From: Gammaproteobacteria bacterium
GTDB lineage: Bacteria; Pseudomonadota; Gammaproteobacteria; Pseudomonadales; Halieaceae
Direction: 5' to 3'
Length of the DNA: 64,000 bases
NCBI GenBank assembly: GCA_030427485.1
Contig: JAUICG010000023.1
Location: 18,844 to 82,843 of the forward strand
In this document: positions 1 through 9,343 of the stretch, one piece after another
Numbering within the stretch: position 1 is the stretch's first letter
Layout of the letters: each line of letters begins with the position of its first letter
Made by a program: the position numbers and the translations under genes
The notes under the pieces: model-generated
Databases searched by the model: none
What the model was told of the DNA's origin: nothing
Seen by the model: only the letters and a program-made list of their open reading frames with translations

Positions 1-13
1 CACGGCCGATGAG

Positions 14-36
14 AAAAATCGCAGGCCCGAGCCTGC
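14..36 (-). terminator. Rho-independent terminator of the two-component operon
   Basis: A perfect 6-bp stem (GCAGGC/GCCTGC) with a 4-nt loop is followed, read on the minus strand, by GATTTTT. It lies about 45 nt beyond the histidine kinase stop codon, so it most likely ends the response regulator-kinase transcript. Confidence 0.75.
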
Positions 37-82
37 CGCCCCGCCGCGCACCGATCACATTTCGCTTGAAGAGTAATCCGGT

Positions 83-1453
83 TCAGGGCAGCTCGAACCT
101 GACCTGCAATCCGGGGTTATTGCCAAGCAGGGAGACCGTGCCGTGGTGGTACTGCGCGATAGCCTGCGCCAGACTCAACCCCAGCCCGTGTCCCGGATAT
201 TCCGTACGGCTGGATTCCACGCGGTAAAAGCGTCGAAACACGTTTTCACGCTCCACCGCCGGGATACCGGGCCCGGAGTCGGAGATCGTCACCGTATGTC
301 CGGCACCATCACGCCCCGGACGCAGCCGTACGACGACCCTCCCCTGCCCGGGTGTGTACTTGAGGGCATTGTCCAGCACATTCGCGAACATCTGGAACAG
401 CAAATCGGCCTCGCCCCTGCACATGCGCGACTGCGGCGCATCCAGTCGCAACTCTATCTCGTTCTCAAAGGCCAGTGGTTCATAGAGTTCCACCACATCG
501 TGCAACAGCGCGCTCAGGTCGAGCTCGGCGCCGGAGGCGAGGCGGCTGCCCGACTCCAGCGCCGAAATACGCAGCAGCGCATTGAACGTCGACAGCAGGT
601 CGTCGCATTCTTCGATAAGGCCTTCCAGCTGGACGCCCTCCACCGGCACCTTCGCGCTGCGCAGTTTGCTCAGGCCATTGCGCATCCTCGTCAGCGGGGT
701 TCGCAGGTCGTGTGCGATATTATCCGAGACACGGCGCACACCCTGCATAAGTGACTCCATCTGCTCAAGCATCTCATTCATAACGATGGCGAGAGCGCGA
801 AAATAGCCCGATTCCCCGTCGATTTTAAGGCGCTGCCCCGACCCGGCGCGCGCGATACGCGATATCTCTCGATTCAGATGTTCCACCTGGTGCAGTGCCC
901 GGGCCGCGCTGAAAAACCCTCCGGTGATGCCCAGTATCAGGGTCACAATCATTACCCGGAACAGTGTCTGAAACACCAGTTCGGCACGCTGTACAATATC
1001 GGCGTAATCGCTCGCCACCATCGCCCGGTAACCGTCGCCCAGGGAAATCGGCAGCGCCACGAAATCCACATCGATGGACTCCCCCCAATTTTGCAGGTCC
1101 ATCTCGAAACCCAACCAACCGTCGTCAAACTCCTGGTAACGCGGCGCGGCGGGCAGGTCTCCCGCCACTTTCTCACCCTTGCTGTCCGTGATGAGATAGT
1201 AGAAACGATTGACCGAGGGCAGCGCAGTCCGGTCCCCGATATACTGGTCAACCCCGGCCAGTCCCTGCCCGTTGTAGATGACCTGCAGGGTATCCAGCTC
1301 CTCCACCACGTTCTCGCCCAGCAACTTGAACGAGGTGTAGCTGAAAAACAGGTAGTAGGCCGCCAGGCCCATGAACACCGTTGCGCTGAGCGCCGTCACG
1401 TACTTCGCGATGTAGCGGAACGTAAGACTGTTAACGACCTCCCTGATCTGCAC
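83..1453 (-). CDS. Two-component sensor histidine kinase
   Basis: Membrane sensor kinase of about 456 residues. Two hydrophobic segments (residues about 12-39 and 159-183) flank a periplasmic sensor region of about 120 residues. A HAMP-like linker follows, then a HisKA dimerisation domain with the phospho-acceptor His at about residue 248 in the motif AHDLRTPLTR. The HATPase_c domain carries the N box (NALKYTP) and G boxes (DSGPGIP, GHGLGLSL). It should autophosphorylate and pass phosphate to the response regulator encoded just upstream. I chose the GTG start 10 nt after the regulator stop; a longer reading back to 1615 overlaps the regulator and adds non-membrane, Cys/Arg-rich sequence unlike a kinase N-terminus. 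The signal is not evident. Confidence 0.9.
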   Translation of the reverse strand: MQIREVVNSLTFRYIAKYVTALSATVFMGLAAYYLFFSYTSFKLLGENVVEELDTLQVIYNGQGLAGVDQYIGDRTALPSVNRFYYLITDSKGEKVAGDLPAAPRYQEFDDGWLGFEMDLQNWGESIDVDFVALPISLGDGYRAMVASDYADIVQRAELVFQTLFRVMIVTLILGITGGFFSAARALHQVEHLNREISRIARAGSGQRLKIDGESGYFRALAIVMNEMLEQMESLMQGVRRVSDNIAHDLRTPLTRMRNGLSKLRSAKVPVEGVQLEGLIEECDDLLSTFNALLRISALESGSRLASGAELDLSALLHDVVELYEPLAFENEIELRLDAPQSRMCRGEADLLFQMFANVLDNALKYTPGQGRVVVRLRPGRDGAGHTVTISDSGPGIPAVERENVFRRFYRVESSRTEYPGHGLGLSLAQAIAQYHHGTVSLLGNNPGLQVRFELP

Positions 1454-1463
1454 GTCGGCTCGC

Positions 1464-2153
1464 TCAGTCGTCCGCCGCTGCGCCCAGGCGATAACCTGCG
1501 CCCCGCACCGTGGAGAGCAGTGGTTGCTCGAAGTCCTTATCAATTTTCTGCCGCAAGCGGGAGACATGCACGTCGATGACATTGGTCTGGGGATCAAAGT
1601 GATATCCCCACACATGCTCCAGCAACATGGCCCGGGTAACCACCTGGCCGGCGTGGCGCATCAGGTACTCCAGGAGTTTGTATTCCCGCGGTTGCAGGTT
1701 GATCTCAGTGCCGTCGCGTTGCACATGCTGGCGCAACAAATCCATGGATAGATCTCCCACAGACAGTTTCGTCTGTTCGTCCGCGGCGGGCACCTTGACG
1801 CGGCGATGAAGGACTTCAAGCCGCGCCAGCAACTCGGCTATCGCAAACGGTTTGACCAGGTAGTCGTCGGCGCCGCACTGCAGGCCCTGTACCCTGTCGT
1901 CAACATCGCCCAGTGCGCTCAATACCAGCACAGGAGTATTGACTCCGGCGGCACGGAGGGCGTTGATCAGGCCCAGGCCATCCATGCGCGGCATCATACG
2001 GTCGATGACCATGACATCAAATGACGCATTGCCGGCGGCATGCAGACCTTCGACACCATCACGGGAATACGTGCAGGTGTGCCCGGCATCGCGCAGTTCG
2101 CCGACGATGAAATCGCCCACCTGTCTGTCGTCTTCCACCAGTAACACGTGCAT
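1464..2153 (-). CDS. OmpR/PhoB-family DNA-binding response regulator
   Basis: 229-residue response regulator. The receiver domain starts MHVLLVEDD, with the acidic pocket at residues 8-9, the phospho-acceptor Asp51 in VIDRMMPRMDG and the conserved Lys in LVKPF. A C-terminal winged-helix domain contains the typical LQPREYKLLEYL and DVHVSRLRQKID motifs. It is the first gene of a two-gene operon with the downstream kinase. The ATG at 2153 begins right at the receiver fold; an upstream in-frame start would add 12 residues without family similarity. Target genes are unknown. Confidence 0.93.
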   Translation of the reverse strand: MHVLLVEDDRQVGDFIVGELRDAGHTCTYSRDGVEGLHAAGNASFDVMVIDRMMPRMDGLGLINALRAAGVNTPVLVLSALGDVDDRVQGLQCGADDYLVKPFAIAELLARLEVLHRRVKVPAADEQTKLSVGDLSMDLLRQHVQRDGTEINLQPREYKLLEYLMRHAGQVVTRAMLLEHVWGYHFDPQTNVIDVHVSRLRQKIDKDFEQPLLSTVRGAGYRLGAAADD

Positions 2154-2179
2154 ACATACATTCTCTTTGCGGTCGTGCC

Positions 2180-2209
2180 AATGTAGCACGCTGCCGAAAA
2201 GTCCCTCAA
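2180..2209 (-). promoter_or_regulatory. Candidate sigma70 promoter for the two-component operon
   Basis: On the minus strand TTGAGG and TACATT are separated by 18 nt, each matching the consensus hexamers at four of six positions, about 27 nt before the regulator start codon. Weak, sequence-only call. Confidence 0.3.
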
Positions 2210-2258
2210 TTTACTTTTCGTTAATACTGCTGTCCCGGGTAATGGTAAACTGCCGCTC

Positions 2259-2720
2259 ATGACAGTCACCGACCCTCCCTTGTCTCCTTCACTGCTGCGG
2301 CGCCTGGCTGCCATGCTGTACGATACATTTCTGGTCGTGGCGCTGATAGCGGTGGTGAATGCCGTCGCCCTGGCCGTCGTAGTGTGGACCACCGGCGGCC
2401 AGCAGGAAGTGTTGCACGCGCACCTGGTGCAGTTCCTTACCGTGTTCAGCATCATCGGCTTTTTCAGCCTCTTCTGGCTGAAAAACGGACAAACGCTGGG
2501 TATGCAGGCATGGCGAATTCAGCTTGTTGATTTCGAGGGTGGTCGCCCGTCCGCTGGTAAAGCTGTCGTGCGCTGCTGCGGCGCTGCGCTGTCAGCGGCC
2601 TGCTTCGGCCTCGGCTACCTGTGGTGCCTGTTCGACCGCCGGCACCGTTACTGGCACGATTACCTTTCGCGTACCGAACTGGTTCTCCTGCCCCGCGAAT
2701 CGCGTACCAAAACGCCCTGA
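2259..2720 (+). CDS. RDD-family integral membrane protein
   Basis: 153-residue membrane protein of the RDD family. The first helix region carries the family Arg and Asp (RRLAAMLYDTFLV), a second hydrophobic span follows (about residues 57-73, ending in FWLKNGQTLGM), and the C-terminal region has the third signature Asp in RHRYWHDYLS. Three hydrophobic stretches are visible (about 18-44, 54-73 and 98-120). Some RDD proteins have been reported as ion antiporters, but the family function is broad and nothing here decides it. It is divergent from the two-component operon. No strong ribosome binding site is visible; the ATG fits the family N-terminus. Confidence 0.85.
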   Translation: MTVTDPPLSPSLLRRLAAMLYDTFLVVALIAVVNAVALAVVVWTTGGQQEVLHAHLVQFLTVFSIIGFFSLFWLKNGQTLGMQAWRIQLVDFEGGRPSAGKAVVRCCGAALSAACFGLGYLWCLFDRRHRYWHDYLSRTELVLLPRESRTKTP

Positions 2721-2813
2721 CCACGGTTAAATACTCACTCCGAGGATTTTTAGGTTCAGTTTGTTCCTCGCCCGCCTTACACTAGTGCGTTTCAGGCCTA
2801 CCGAGGATACTCC

Positions 2814-4307
2814 ATGTCAGCCATGACATTCACCGCGCGAGAGATCAAAGACGTTGCCGCTGCCGGCACACAATGCGCGATAGTCCCCCTGTTCCACAAC
2901 GCGAAGCTGTCCGGCGCGGCGCTCAAACTGGACAAGGCCGCGTCCGGCGCCATCCGCAGCGCACTCGCACTGGGCGATTTCAGTGCTAAATCAGGAGAGA
3001 GCCTGATGCTTCCCGGCGCGGGCGCGATCAAGCGCATACTGCTGCTGGGCTGCGGTGATGCAAAATCCTTCGACCGCGCGGCGGTCCGTAAATTTTGCCA
3101 CCAGGTGTACCGCGCTCTCGACTCAAAGCAGGCAACAACGGCCATGTTGCACCTCGCAGCGCTGAATTTGAGGGAGAAGGAGGCACTCTGGGCACTCTCC
3201 TACCTCTCGAGGCATCTGGTCGCCTGCGCGTATCGCTACACCGAAACGCTCACCAAGCCAAAAGCACCGTGGAAACTCACCCGGCTGGTTGTGAACACCG
3301 GTGGCGCACTCCCCGCTCGAGCGGCTGGCGACGCGCTGCGCGAGGGTCGGGCCATCGGGATCGGCGTCAACGAAGCGCGCAATCTCGCCAACCTACCCGG
3401 CAATATCTGCACACCGGCATACCTGTCCAACCGCGCCCGGAAACTGGGTCGGAACAACGCCAGGCTCAGCGTTACCGTGATCGAGGAGAAAAAAATGCGC
3501 GAGTTGGGCATGGGCGCATTGCTCTCGGTTTCCGCCGGCAGCGAGCAACCTGCCAAACTCATTGTTATGCACTACAAGGGCGGCAAGGCGAGCGACAATC
3601 CCTATGTACTGGTGGGCAAGGGTATTACCTTTGACAGCGGCGGTATCTCGCTGAAGCCCGGCGCCAAGATGGACGAAATGAAGTTTGATATGGGCGGAGC
3701 GGCCAGTGTTTTCGGCACGATGCGCGCCGTGGTGGACCTGGGGCTGGGCATCAACGTGGTGGGCATCGTCGCGGCGGCAGAGAACATGCCCAGCGGCAGT
3801 GCCACCAAACCCGGCGATGTCGTCACCAGCATGTCGGGTAAAACGATCGAGGTGCTGAATACCGACGCCGAGGGTCGCCTGGTACTGTGCGACGCCCTGA
3901 CCTATGCGGCGCGCTTCAAACCGGCAACGGTCATTGACATCGCCACGCTGACCGGCGCCTGTGTGGTGGCCTTGGGTTCCCATGCAACCGGCCTGTTCGC
4001 CAACGAGGACAAACTGGCGGAGCAGCTGCTGGAAGCGGGAACCGATACCCATGACCGCGCCTGGCGCATGCCTCTGTGGGAGGAGTACCAGAGCCAGTTG
4101 AAAAGCAATTTTGCCGACATCGCCAACATTGGCGGACCCGGTGCCGGCAGTATCACGGCCGCGTGCTTCCTGGCGCGCTTTGCCAGGGACTATGCCTGGG
4201 CCCACCTCGATATCGCCGGCTCCGCGTGGGACAGCACCCCCAAAGGGGCTACCGGGCGTCCGGTGCCGATGCTCACCCGCTATCTGCTGGACCGCGCCGG
4301 ACAATGA
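2814..4307 (+). CDS. pepA: Leucyl aminopeptidase (M17 family)
   Basis: 497-residue M17 metallo-aminopeptidase, close to the usual length of about 500. The diagnostic NTDAEGRL motif is at residues 349-356, preceded by the metal-binding VGKGITFDSGG segment and followed by the ATLTGACVVALG region. It removes N-terminal residues from peptides in the cytoplasm as a hexamer with two metal ions; some PepA proteins also bind DNA. Its last codon overlaps the start of holC (ATGA). The pepA-holC-valS order is the standard gammaproteobacterial arrangement. Confidence 0.97.
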   Translation: MSAMTFTAREIKDVAAAGTQCAIVPLFHNAKLSGAALKLDKAASGAIRSALALGDFSAKSGESLMLPGAGAIKRILLLGCGDAKSFDRAAVRKFCHQVYRALDSKQATTAMLHLAALNLREKEALWALSYLSRHLVACAYRYTETLTKPKAPWKLTRLVVNTGGALPARAAGDALREGRAIGIGVNEARNLANLPGNICTPAYLSNRARKLGRNNARLSVTVIEEKKMRELGMGALLSVSAGSEQPAKLIVMHYKGGKASDNPYVLVGKGITFDSGGISLKPGAKMDEMKFDMGGAASVFGTMRAVVDLGLGINVVGIVAAAENMPSGSATKPGDVVTSMSGKTIEVLNTDAEGRLVLCDALTYAARFKPATVIDIATLTGACVVALGSHATGLFANEDKLAEQLLEAGTDTHDRAWRMPLWEEYQSQLKSNFADIANIGGPGAGSITAACFLARFARDYAWAHLDIAGSAWDSTPKGATGRPVPMLTRYLLDRAGQ

Positions 4308-4723
4308 CACGCGTCGGGTTTTACGTAGTGCAAAGCGCTGCGCCCGGCCAGCGCCTTACGGTGGCCGCACGGCTGGCCGACAAGGCGTTCCAGCAGGGGC
4401 ACCGCATCTTTATCAATGCCGCGGATGAAACGCAGGCGAATGAATTGAATGAGCTGTTGTGGAGTTTTCGACCTGCCAGCTTCCTGCCGCACGGGCTGCT
4501 GGGCCAGGAGCACTGCGATACGATCGCCATCGGCTGGGGCCAGGAGCCGGAGAACCACAACGACCTCCTGATCAACCTGCAGCTGACGATTCCCTCATTC
4601 TTCAGTCGCTTCCAGCGCGTCGCCGAAGTGGTGACACAGGAACCGGAGCACCTGGCGGCACTGCGAGACTCCTGGAGATTCTACAAGGCGCGCGGGTACC
4701 ACCTGGACAAGCACGACCTGTAA
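4304..4723 (+). CDS. holC: DNA polymerase III, chi subunit
   Basis: 139-residue HolC protein. It has the typical start MTRVGFYVV, the internal WSFRPASFLPH segment, and a C-terminal half ending in a Tyr/His-rich tail. The chi subunit joins psi in the clamp-loader assembly and contacts single-strand DNA-binding protein. The start is fixed by the four-base ATGA overlap with pepA, indicating translational coupling. Confidence 0.92.
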   Translation: MTRVGFYVVQSAAPGQRLTVAARLADKAFQQGHRIFINAADETQANELNELLWSFRPASFLPHGLLGQEHCDTIAIGWGQEPENHNDLLINLQLTIPSFFSRFQRVAEVVTQEPEHLAALRDSWRFYKARGYHLDKHDL

Positions 4724-4724
4724 G

Positions 4725-4751
4725 ACCCCAGGCAGTGCCGCCTGCCGGGGT
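4725..4751. other. GC-rich hairpin between holC and valS
   Basis: ACCCC-A-GGCAG, a 6-nt loop, then CTGCC-GGGGT form a strong stem a few bases after the holC stop. There is no T-tract on either side, so it is more likely a pause, processing or mRNA-stabilising structure than an intrinsic terminator. Confidence 0.35.
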
Positions 4752-4846
4752 GCCAGTCGCGTCGCGACTACCGTATAATCCCCCGCTCGCGCCGCCGGCC
4801 GCCACCCGGCCGGTATCACGCCAAACAATTCCCGGATTCACTCCTT

Positions 4847-7615
4847 ATGGATAAAACGTTCAACCCCGCCGAGTTGGAAACCCGCTGGTACGAAAAATGG
4901 GAGGCCAGCGGCTATTTCGCCCCCCAGGGTGGCGACAGAGCCTACAGCATTATGATTCCGCCGCCGAATGTCACCGGCAGCCTGCACATGGGGCACGGGT
5001 TCCAGGAAGCCATCATGGACGCGCTGATCCGCTATCACCGTATGCTCGGTGATAACACACTGTGGCAGGTGGGTACGGATCACGCCGGTATTGCGACGCA
5101 GATGGTGGTGGAGCGGCAGTTGGCCGCAGAGGGTATCAGCCGCCACGACCTCGGCCGGGAGAAGTTTGTCGAGCGGGTCTGGCAGTGGAAAGAAAAATCC
5201 GGGGGTACGATTACCCGGCAATTGAGACGCCTCGGCTCCTCCCTGGACTGGTCGCGCGAGCGCTTCACGATGGATCCGGGCCTCAGCGCGGCGGTGCAGG
5301 AAGTGTTCATTCGACTGTACCGCGAGGGATTGATTTATCGCGGCCAGCGTCTCGTCAACTGGGACCCCGCGTTGCACACCGCGATTTCCGATCTGGAAGT
5401 GGTTTCCGAGGAAGAACAGGGCCATCTCTGGCATTTCAACTATCCGCTGGCAGGCGGCGAGGGCCACCTGACGGTAGCCACGACGCGCCCGGAGACCATG
5501 CTCGGCGACACCGCCGTGGCGGTCCACCCCGAAGACGAACGCTATGCCCACCTGATTGGCCGCTCCGTAAAACTACCGCTCTGCGACCGGGAAATACCCG
5601 TGATCGCCGACGAGTATGTCGATCGGGAATTCGGCACCGGTTGCCTGAAGATCACACCTGCTCACGATTTCAATGACTACGAGGTAGGCCGCAGGCACGG
5701 CCTGCCCATGATCAATATCTTCAATGATGACGCGGCCATCAGTGATGCAGCGCCTGCGGCTTATCGCGGACTCGACCGCGCGGAGGCCCGCCAGCAGGTC
5801 GTCACCGACCTTGAGGCACTGGGACTGCTGGAGAAAGTTGAAGGTCACACGCTGAAAGTCCCGCGCGGAGACCGCTCCGGGGTTGTCATTGAACCCTACC
5901 TCACTGACCAGTGGTACGTGGATGCCAGGGAAATGGCCAGGCCCGCGATCGCCGCGGTTGAAAACGGAGACATCCGGTTTGTGCCCAAACAATGGGAAAA
6001 CACCTACTTCGCGTGGATGCGCGACATCCAGGACTGGTGTATCAGCCGGCAGTTGTGGTGGGGGCACCGCATCCCCGCCTGGTACGATACCAAGGGCGAA
6101 TTCTACGTCGGCGCAAGCGAAGAGGCCGTGCGCCGAGAGCACGGGCTGGGGGACGAGGTGGTTCTGCGCCAGGATGAAGATGTGCTGGACACCTGGTTCT
6201 CGTCCGCGCTGTGGACATTCTCAACGCTGGGCTGGCCGCGGGAAACAGAGGATCTGGCGACTTTTCACCCCAGTTCCGTGCTGGTTACCGGCTTCGACAT
6301 CATATTTTTCTGGGTCGCCCGCATGATCATGATGACCCTGCATTTCCGCAAGGAGGTGCCGTTTCACACAGTGTATGTACACGGCCTCGTGCGCGACGCG
6401 GAAGGGCAGAAAATGTCCAAGTCCAAGGGCAACGTGATCGATCCCATCGACCTGATCGACGGCATCTCGCTGGAACAGTTACTGGCAAAAAGAACCTCCG
6501 GCCTGATGCAACCCCAACTTGCCGCCAAAATCGAGAAAGCCACTCGCCGGCAATTCCCCGAAGGTATCGCGGCCTACGGTACCGACGCACTGCGCTTTAC
6601 CTACTTTTCCCTGGCCTCAACCGGCAGGGATATCAAGTTCGACATTGGGCGCATAGAGGGCTACCGGAATTTTTGCAACAAGATCTGGAACGCTGCGCGC
6701 TATGTGTTGATGAACTGCGAGAACCAGGACTGTGGAATCGAAGGCGAGACCGGCCTGGAATACAGCCTGGCCGACCGCTGGATATCCGGCCGACTGCAGG
6801 AAACAGCGTCGGAAGTGTCCCGCGCCATAGAGAACTACCGCTTCGACATGGCGAGTTCCGCATTGTACGAGTTTATCTGGAACGAGTACTGTGACTGGTA
6901 CCTGGAACTGTCCAAGCCCGTACTCTGGGATGACCAGGCGTCGGCAGCGGCCAAGCGCGGTACACGCCGGACGCTGATTCGCGTGCTCGAAACATGGCTG
7001 CGGTTGCTGCACCCGATGATGCCCTTCATCACCGAAGAAATCTGGCAGACCGTCGGGCCGCTGGCGGGCAAAACCGGCCCGACCATCATGCTGCAGCCTT
7101 TTCCCCGGGCCGTTGAAGCCGAGATCGACCCGCTTGCCAGCGCGGACATTGAATGGCTCAAGGCCGTTATCGTGGGCATTCGGAACATTCGCGGGGAAAT
7201 GAACATCGCTCCCGGAAAGGCACTCACGGTACTGCTGCGAAACGGTGGCGCCGAGGATCAACGCCGGCTGACACAAAACTCGCAATACCTGAGAAAGCTG
7301 GCTAAACTTGAGCAAATCAGCTGGCTGTCGGCTGACACGGAAGCGCCGATGGCCGCCACCGCCCTGGCGGGCGAGCTCGAGATTCTCGTGCCCATAGCGG
7401 GGCTGATCGACAAGGACGCGGAAGTATCCCGCCTCAACAAGGAGATCAGCAAGCTGGAAACGGATTTGTCACGCCTGCGTGGCAAACTGGATAACCCGTC
7501 CTTCGTCGACAAGGCGCCCACCGCCGTCGTCGCCAGGGAGCGCGAAAAGCTGCAGGCGCAGGAGCAGGCGCTGGCCACATTGCAGGAGCAGTTACACCGT
7601 ATACGCAGTATCTGA
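4847..7615 (+). CDS. valS: Valyl-tRNA synthetase
   Basis: 922-residue class I aminoacyl-tRNA synthetase that charges tRNA-Val. The HIGH-type motif HMGH lies at residues 47-50 within PPPNVTGSLHMGHG, and the KMSKS motif is at residues 522-526. Between them is the editing (CP1) domain with TTRPETMLGD. The C-terminal coiled-coil arm typical of ValRS is present at about residues 850-915 (Lys/Glu/Leu-rich, beginning DAEVSRLNKEISKLE). Length and motif order are those of bacterial ValRS. It lies downstream of pepA-holC. Confidence 0.98.
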   Translation: MDKTFNPAELETRWYEKWEASGYFAPQGGDRAYSIMIPPPNVTGSLHMGHGFQEAIMDALIRYHRMLGDNTLWQVGTDHAGIATQMVVERQLAAEGISRHDLGREKFVERVWQWKEKSGGTITRQLRRLGSSLDWSRERFTMDPGLSAAVQEVFIRLYREGLIYRGQRLVNWDPALHTAISDLEVVSEEEQGHLWHFNYPLAGGEGHLTVATTRPETMLGDTAVAVHPEDERYAHLIGRSVKLPLCDREIPVIADEYVDREFGTGCLKITPAHDFNDYEVGRRHGLPMINIFNDDAAISDAAPAAYRGLDRAEARQQVVTDLEALGLLEKVEGHTLKVPRGDRSGVVIEPYLTDQWYVDAREMARPAIAAVENGDIRFVPKQWENTYFAWMRDIQDWCISRQLWWGHRIPAWYDTKGEFYVGASEEAVRREHGLGDEVVLRQDEDVLDTWFSSALWTFSTLGWPRETEDLATFHPSSVLVTGFDIIFFWVARMIMMTLHFRKEVPFHTVYVHGLVRDAEGQKMSKSKGNVIDPIDLIDGISLEQLLAKRTSGLMQPQLAAKIEKATRRQFPEGIAAYGTDALRFTYFSLASTGRDIKFDIGRIEGYRNFCNKIWNAARYVLMNCENQDCGIEGETGLEYSLADRWISGRLQETASEVSRAIENYRFDMASSALYEFIWNEYCDWYLELSKPVLWDDQASAAAKRGTRRTLIRVLETWLRLLHPMMPFITEEIWQTVGPLAGKTGPTIMLQPFPRAVEAEIDPLASADIEWLKAVIVGIRNIRGEMNIAPGKALTVLLRNGGAEDQRRLTQNSQYLRKLAKLEQISWLSADTEAPMAATALAGELEILVPIAGLIDKDAEVSRLNKEISKLETDLSRLRGKLDNPSFVDKAPTAVVAREREKLQAQEQALATLQEQLHRIRSI

Positions 7616-7688
7616 TCGGCTGGCCTGTTCACGCATTCGTTAGCCGCTCAAAATAATAATAGCAAGAGATTGGTCCGAGGGAGTGACT

Positions 7689-7925
7689 ATGAGCAATCGG
7701 CAAAATGGCACGGTCAAGTGGTTCAACAATGCCAAAGGGTTTGGTTTCATCACCCGGGAGGCGGGCGAGGACGATGTGTTTGTTCACTTCCGCTCAATAC
7801 AGGGCGATGGTTTCCGTACACTGAACGAAGGACAACAGGTGGAGTTCACACTGGTGGAAGGCCCCAAGGGCCTGCAAGCCGAGGATGTCGTGAAGCTGGG
7901 CGCGAGTGACGCGGAGCGCTCATAA
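7689..7925 (+). CDS. Cold-shock-domain protein (CspA family)
   Basis: 78-residue single cold-shock domain with both RNA-binding motifs: RNP1 (KGFGFI) and RNP2 (VFVHF). The family binds single-stranded RNA/DNA and acts as an RNA chaperone. A GAGG Shine-Dalgarno sequence sits 8 nt before the chosen ATG; an in-frame GTG two codons upstream is less well placed. The next gene encodes a membrane-tethered version of the same domain. Confidence 0.93.
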   Translation: MSNRQNGTVKWFNNAKGFGFITREAGEDDVFVHFRSIQGDGFRTLNEGQQVEFTLVEGPKGLQAEDVVKLGASDAERS

Positions 7926-8087
7926 CACTGGCGCATGCGCTGCACAGGCAGCGGGGTTTCACGCCCGCCGGCCCGCTTGACGCGCGGTTAATTTTTCGGG
8001 AGACAGCCCCTGCATCCGTAATAGTGATAAGATACGCGGCTTATTGTTCCGTGCAATCCTGGCTCGGAAAATCATCGGGAGGAATCA

Positions 8088-8510
8088 ATGAGTCTTATTG
8101 CCAAACTGCTGCTCAGCCTCGTTATCGCCGTTATCGCATCCACACTGACCAACCTGCTGTTCACCGGCGAAGTATTCGATCCACGCCTGCTCATCGCCTT
8201 TTTTGTCGCCACTACAGCCACCGCATTGATCGTTGGCGCGCACCGCACACCGGCAAGCCCCGGTATCAAGAAAACCGGCCAACAACCACAGGTTCCCGAC
8301 GGTGACAGGGAATTCGGCACCGTGAAGTGGTTTAATACATCAAAGGGGTTTGGCTTTATCATCAAGGAAGACGGCGAGGAGATATTCGTGCATTTTCGCT
8401 CCATCCGTGGCGAGGGCCGGCGCAGCCTGCGCGATGGCCAAAGCGTCAGTTTCATTGTGGCCGAAAGTGACAAGGGCCCACAGGCGGAGGATGTCGTTGG
8501 GGAGGAGTGA
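8088..8510 (+). CDS. Membrane-anchored cold-shock-domain protein
   Basis: 140-residue protein. Two N-terminal hydrophobic segments (about residues 4-24 and 34-51) are joined by a linker rich in Pro, Gln and Lys to a C-terminal cold-shock domain (about residues 75-138) with intact RNP1 (KGFGFI) and RNP2 (IFVHF). The domain resembles that of the neighbouring small Csp (both have GTVKWFN, VHFRSI and GPQAEDVV-type endings), so one probably arose by duplication and fusion to a membrane anchor. I infer a cytoplasm-facing RNA-binding domain at the inner membrane. The gene ends 9 nt from the convergent TetR gene. Confidence 0.85.
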   Translation: MSLIAKLLLSLVIAVIASTLTNLLFTGEVFDPRLLIAFFVATTATALIVGAHRTPASPGIKKTGQQPQVPDGDREFGTVKWFNTSKGFGFIIKEDGEEIFVHFRSIRGEGRRSLRDGQSVSFIVAESDKGPQAEDVVGEE

Positions 8511-8519
8511 AGCGCGTAA

Positions 8520-9167
8520 CTACCCGGCGCGCATAAAGCCCTGCCAGTAGGCCTGCAGCATGCGGGATCCCTCTCGCAGCAGCAACTCCGGGGTCAGGGA
8601 ATCATCTTCCAGCGCCATCTCCACGATTGCGTAGCCGGCCTCGATCGTCAACCGCGCCTGAGATTGTATGCGCTCGTCGACCGGCTGTCCCATCACATCC
8701 GCCACGATCATCGCCAACTGGCTGGAAACCAGGCGGTTTGAAGCCAGGCGCACCTCCCGCAGGGGCGCCACCGCGCGCAACGCCTGCACAATTTCCAGAC
8801 CGCCGACCTGCTCCCGCGTGACATCGTAAGTGCGCTTCAACAACTCATACACATTGTCGAGCAGCAGTTGCAGATCGCCCAGTTCAAGATAGTGATCAAA
8901 CCACTTTTCAAACACGGTATTCTGCTTGTCCATCAATGCGGCGCCCAGCGCATTCAGGACAGCGTACTTGTTGGGAAAGTAGCGGTACAAGGCCGGCACC
9001 GTAATGCCCGCCCTTTCGGCTACCAGGTTGGTGGAAATTCTTTCCACCCCAACGTCAACCAGTAACTCCGCAGCGGCCGACAGAATGCCTTCGTAGGTCC
9101 GTTTCGCCCTCTCCTGCTGCGGTTTATTCTTCTCCAGCAGTTCTACGCTCTGTCGCACCGCCGCCAT
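8520..9167 (-). CDS. TetR/AcrR-family transcriptional regulator
   Basis: 215-residue regulator. The N-terminal three-helix DNA-binding domain reads GILSAAAELLVDVG...STNLVAERAGITVPALYRYF, the classic TetR helix-turn-helix. The C-terminal ligand-binding region is not diagnostic. The ATG at 9167 has a GAGAGG ribosome binding site 7 nt upstream; an ATG five codons earlier is possible. It is divergent from the DUF3604 gene across about 175 bp, the usual arrangement for a regulator and its target, which is inference only. Confidence 0.88.
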   Translation of the reverse strand: MAAVRQSVELLEKNKPQQERAKRTYEGILSAAAELLVDVGVERISTNLVAERAGITVPALYRYFPNKYAVLNALGAALMDKQNTVFEKWFDHYLELGDLQLLLDNVYELLKRTYDVTREQVGGLEIVQALRAVAPLREVRLASNRLVSSQLAMIVADVMGQPVDERIQSQARLTIEAGYAIVEMALEDDSLTPELLLREGSRMLQAYWQGFMRAG

Positions 9168-9343
9168 TGACGACCTCTCCATCGGTCTCCCACTTCTTGT
9201 GCCCTGATCACTGCCAATCGTATCGCAGGCCAGCTATCCGTACCAGTGAGGTATTACCTGCTTTAGGTCACCCTGTTCGGGGTTGGCGAAGTGTGCCGGA
9301 CAATGCCAAACTGCCCGCACTTGTTGACGCCATGGAGAACAAC

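Noticed and set aside
3393..4310. Long open frame opposite pepA (305 codons)
   Set aside because: It is a mirror of a high-G+C conserved gene; its translation is Gly/His/Arg-rich without any domain, while the plus strand is clearly pepA.
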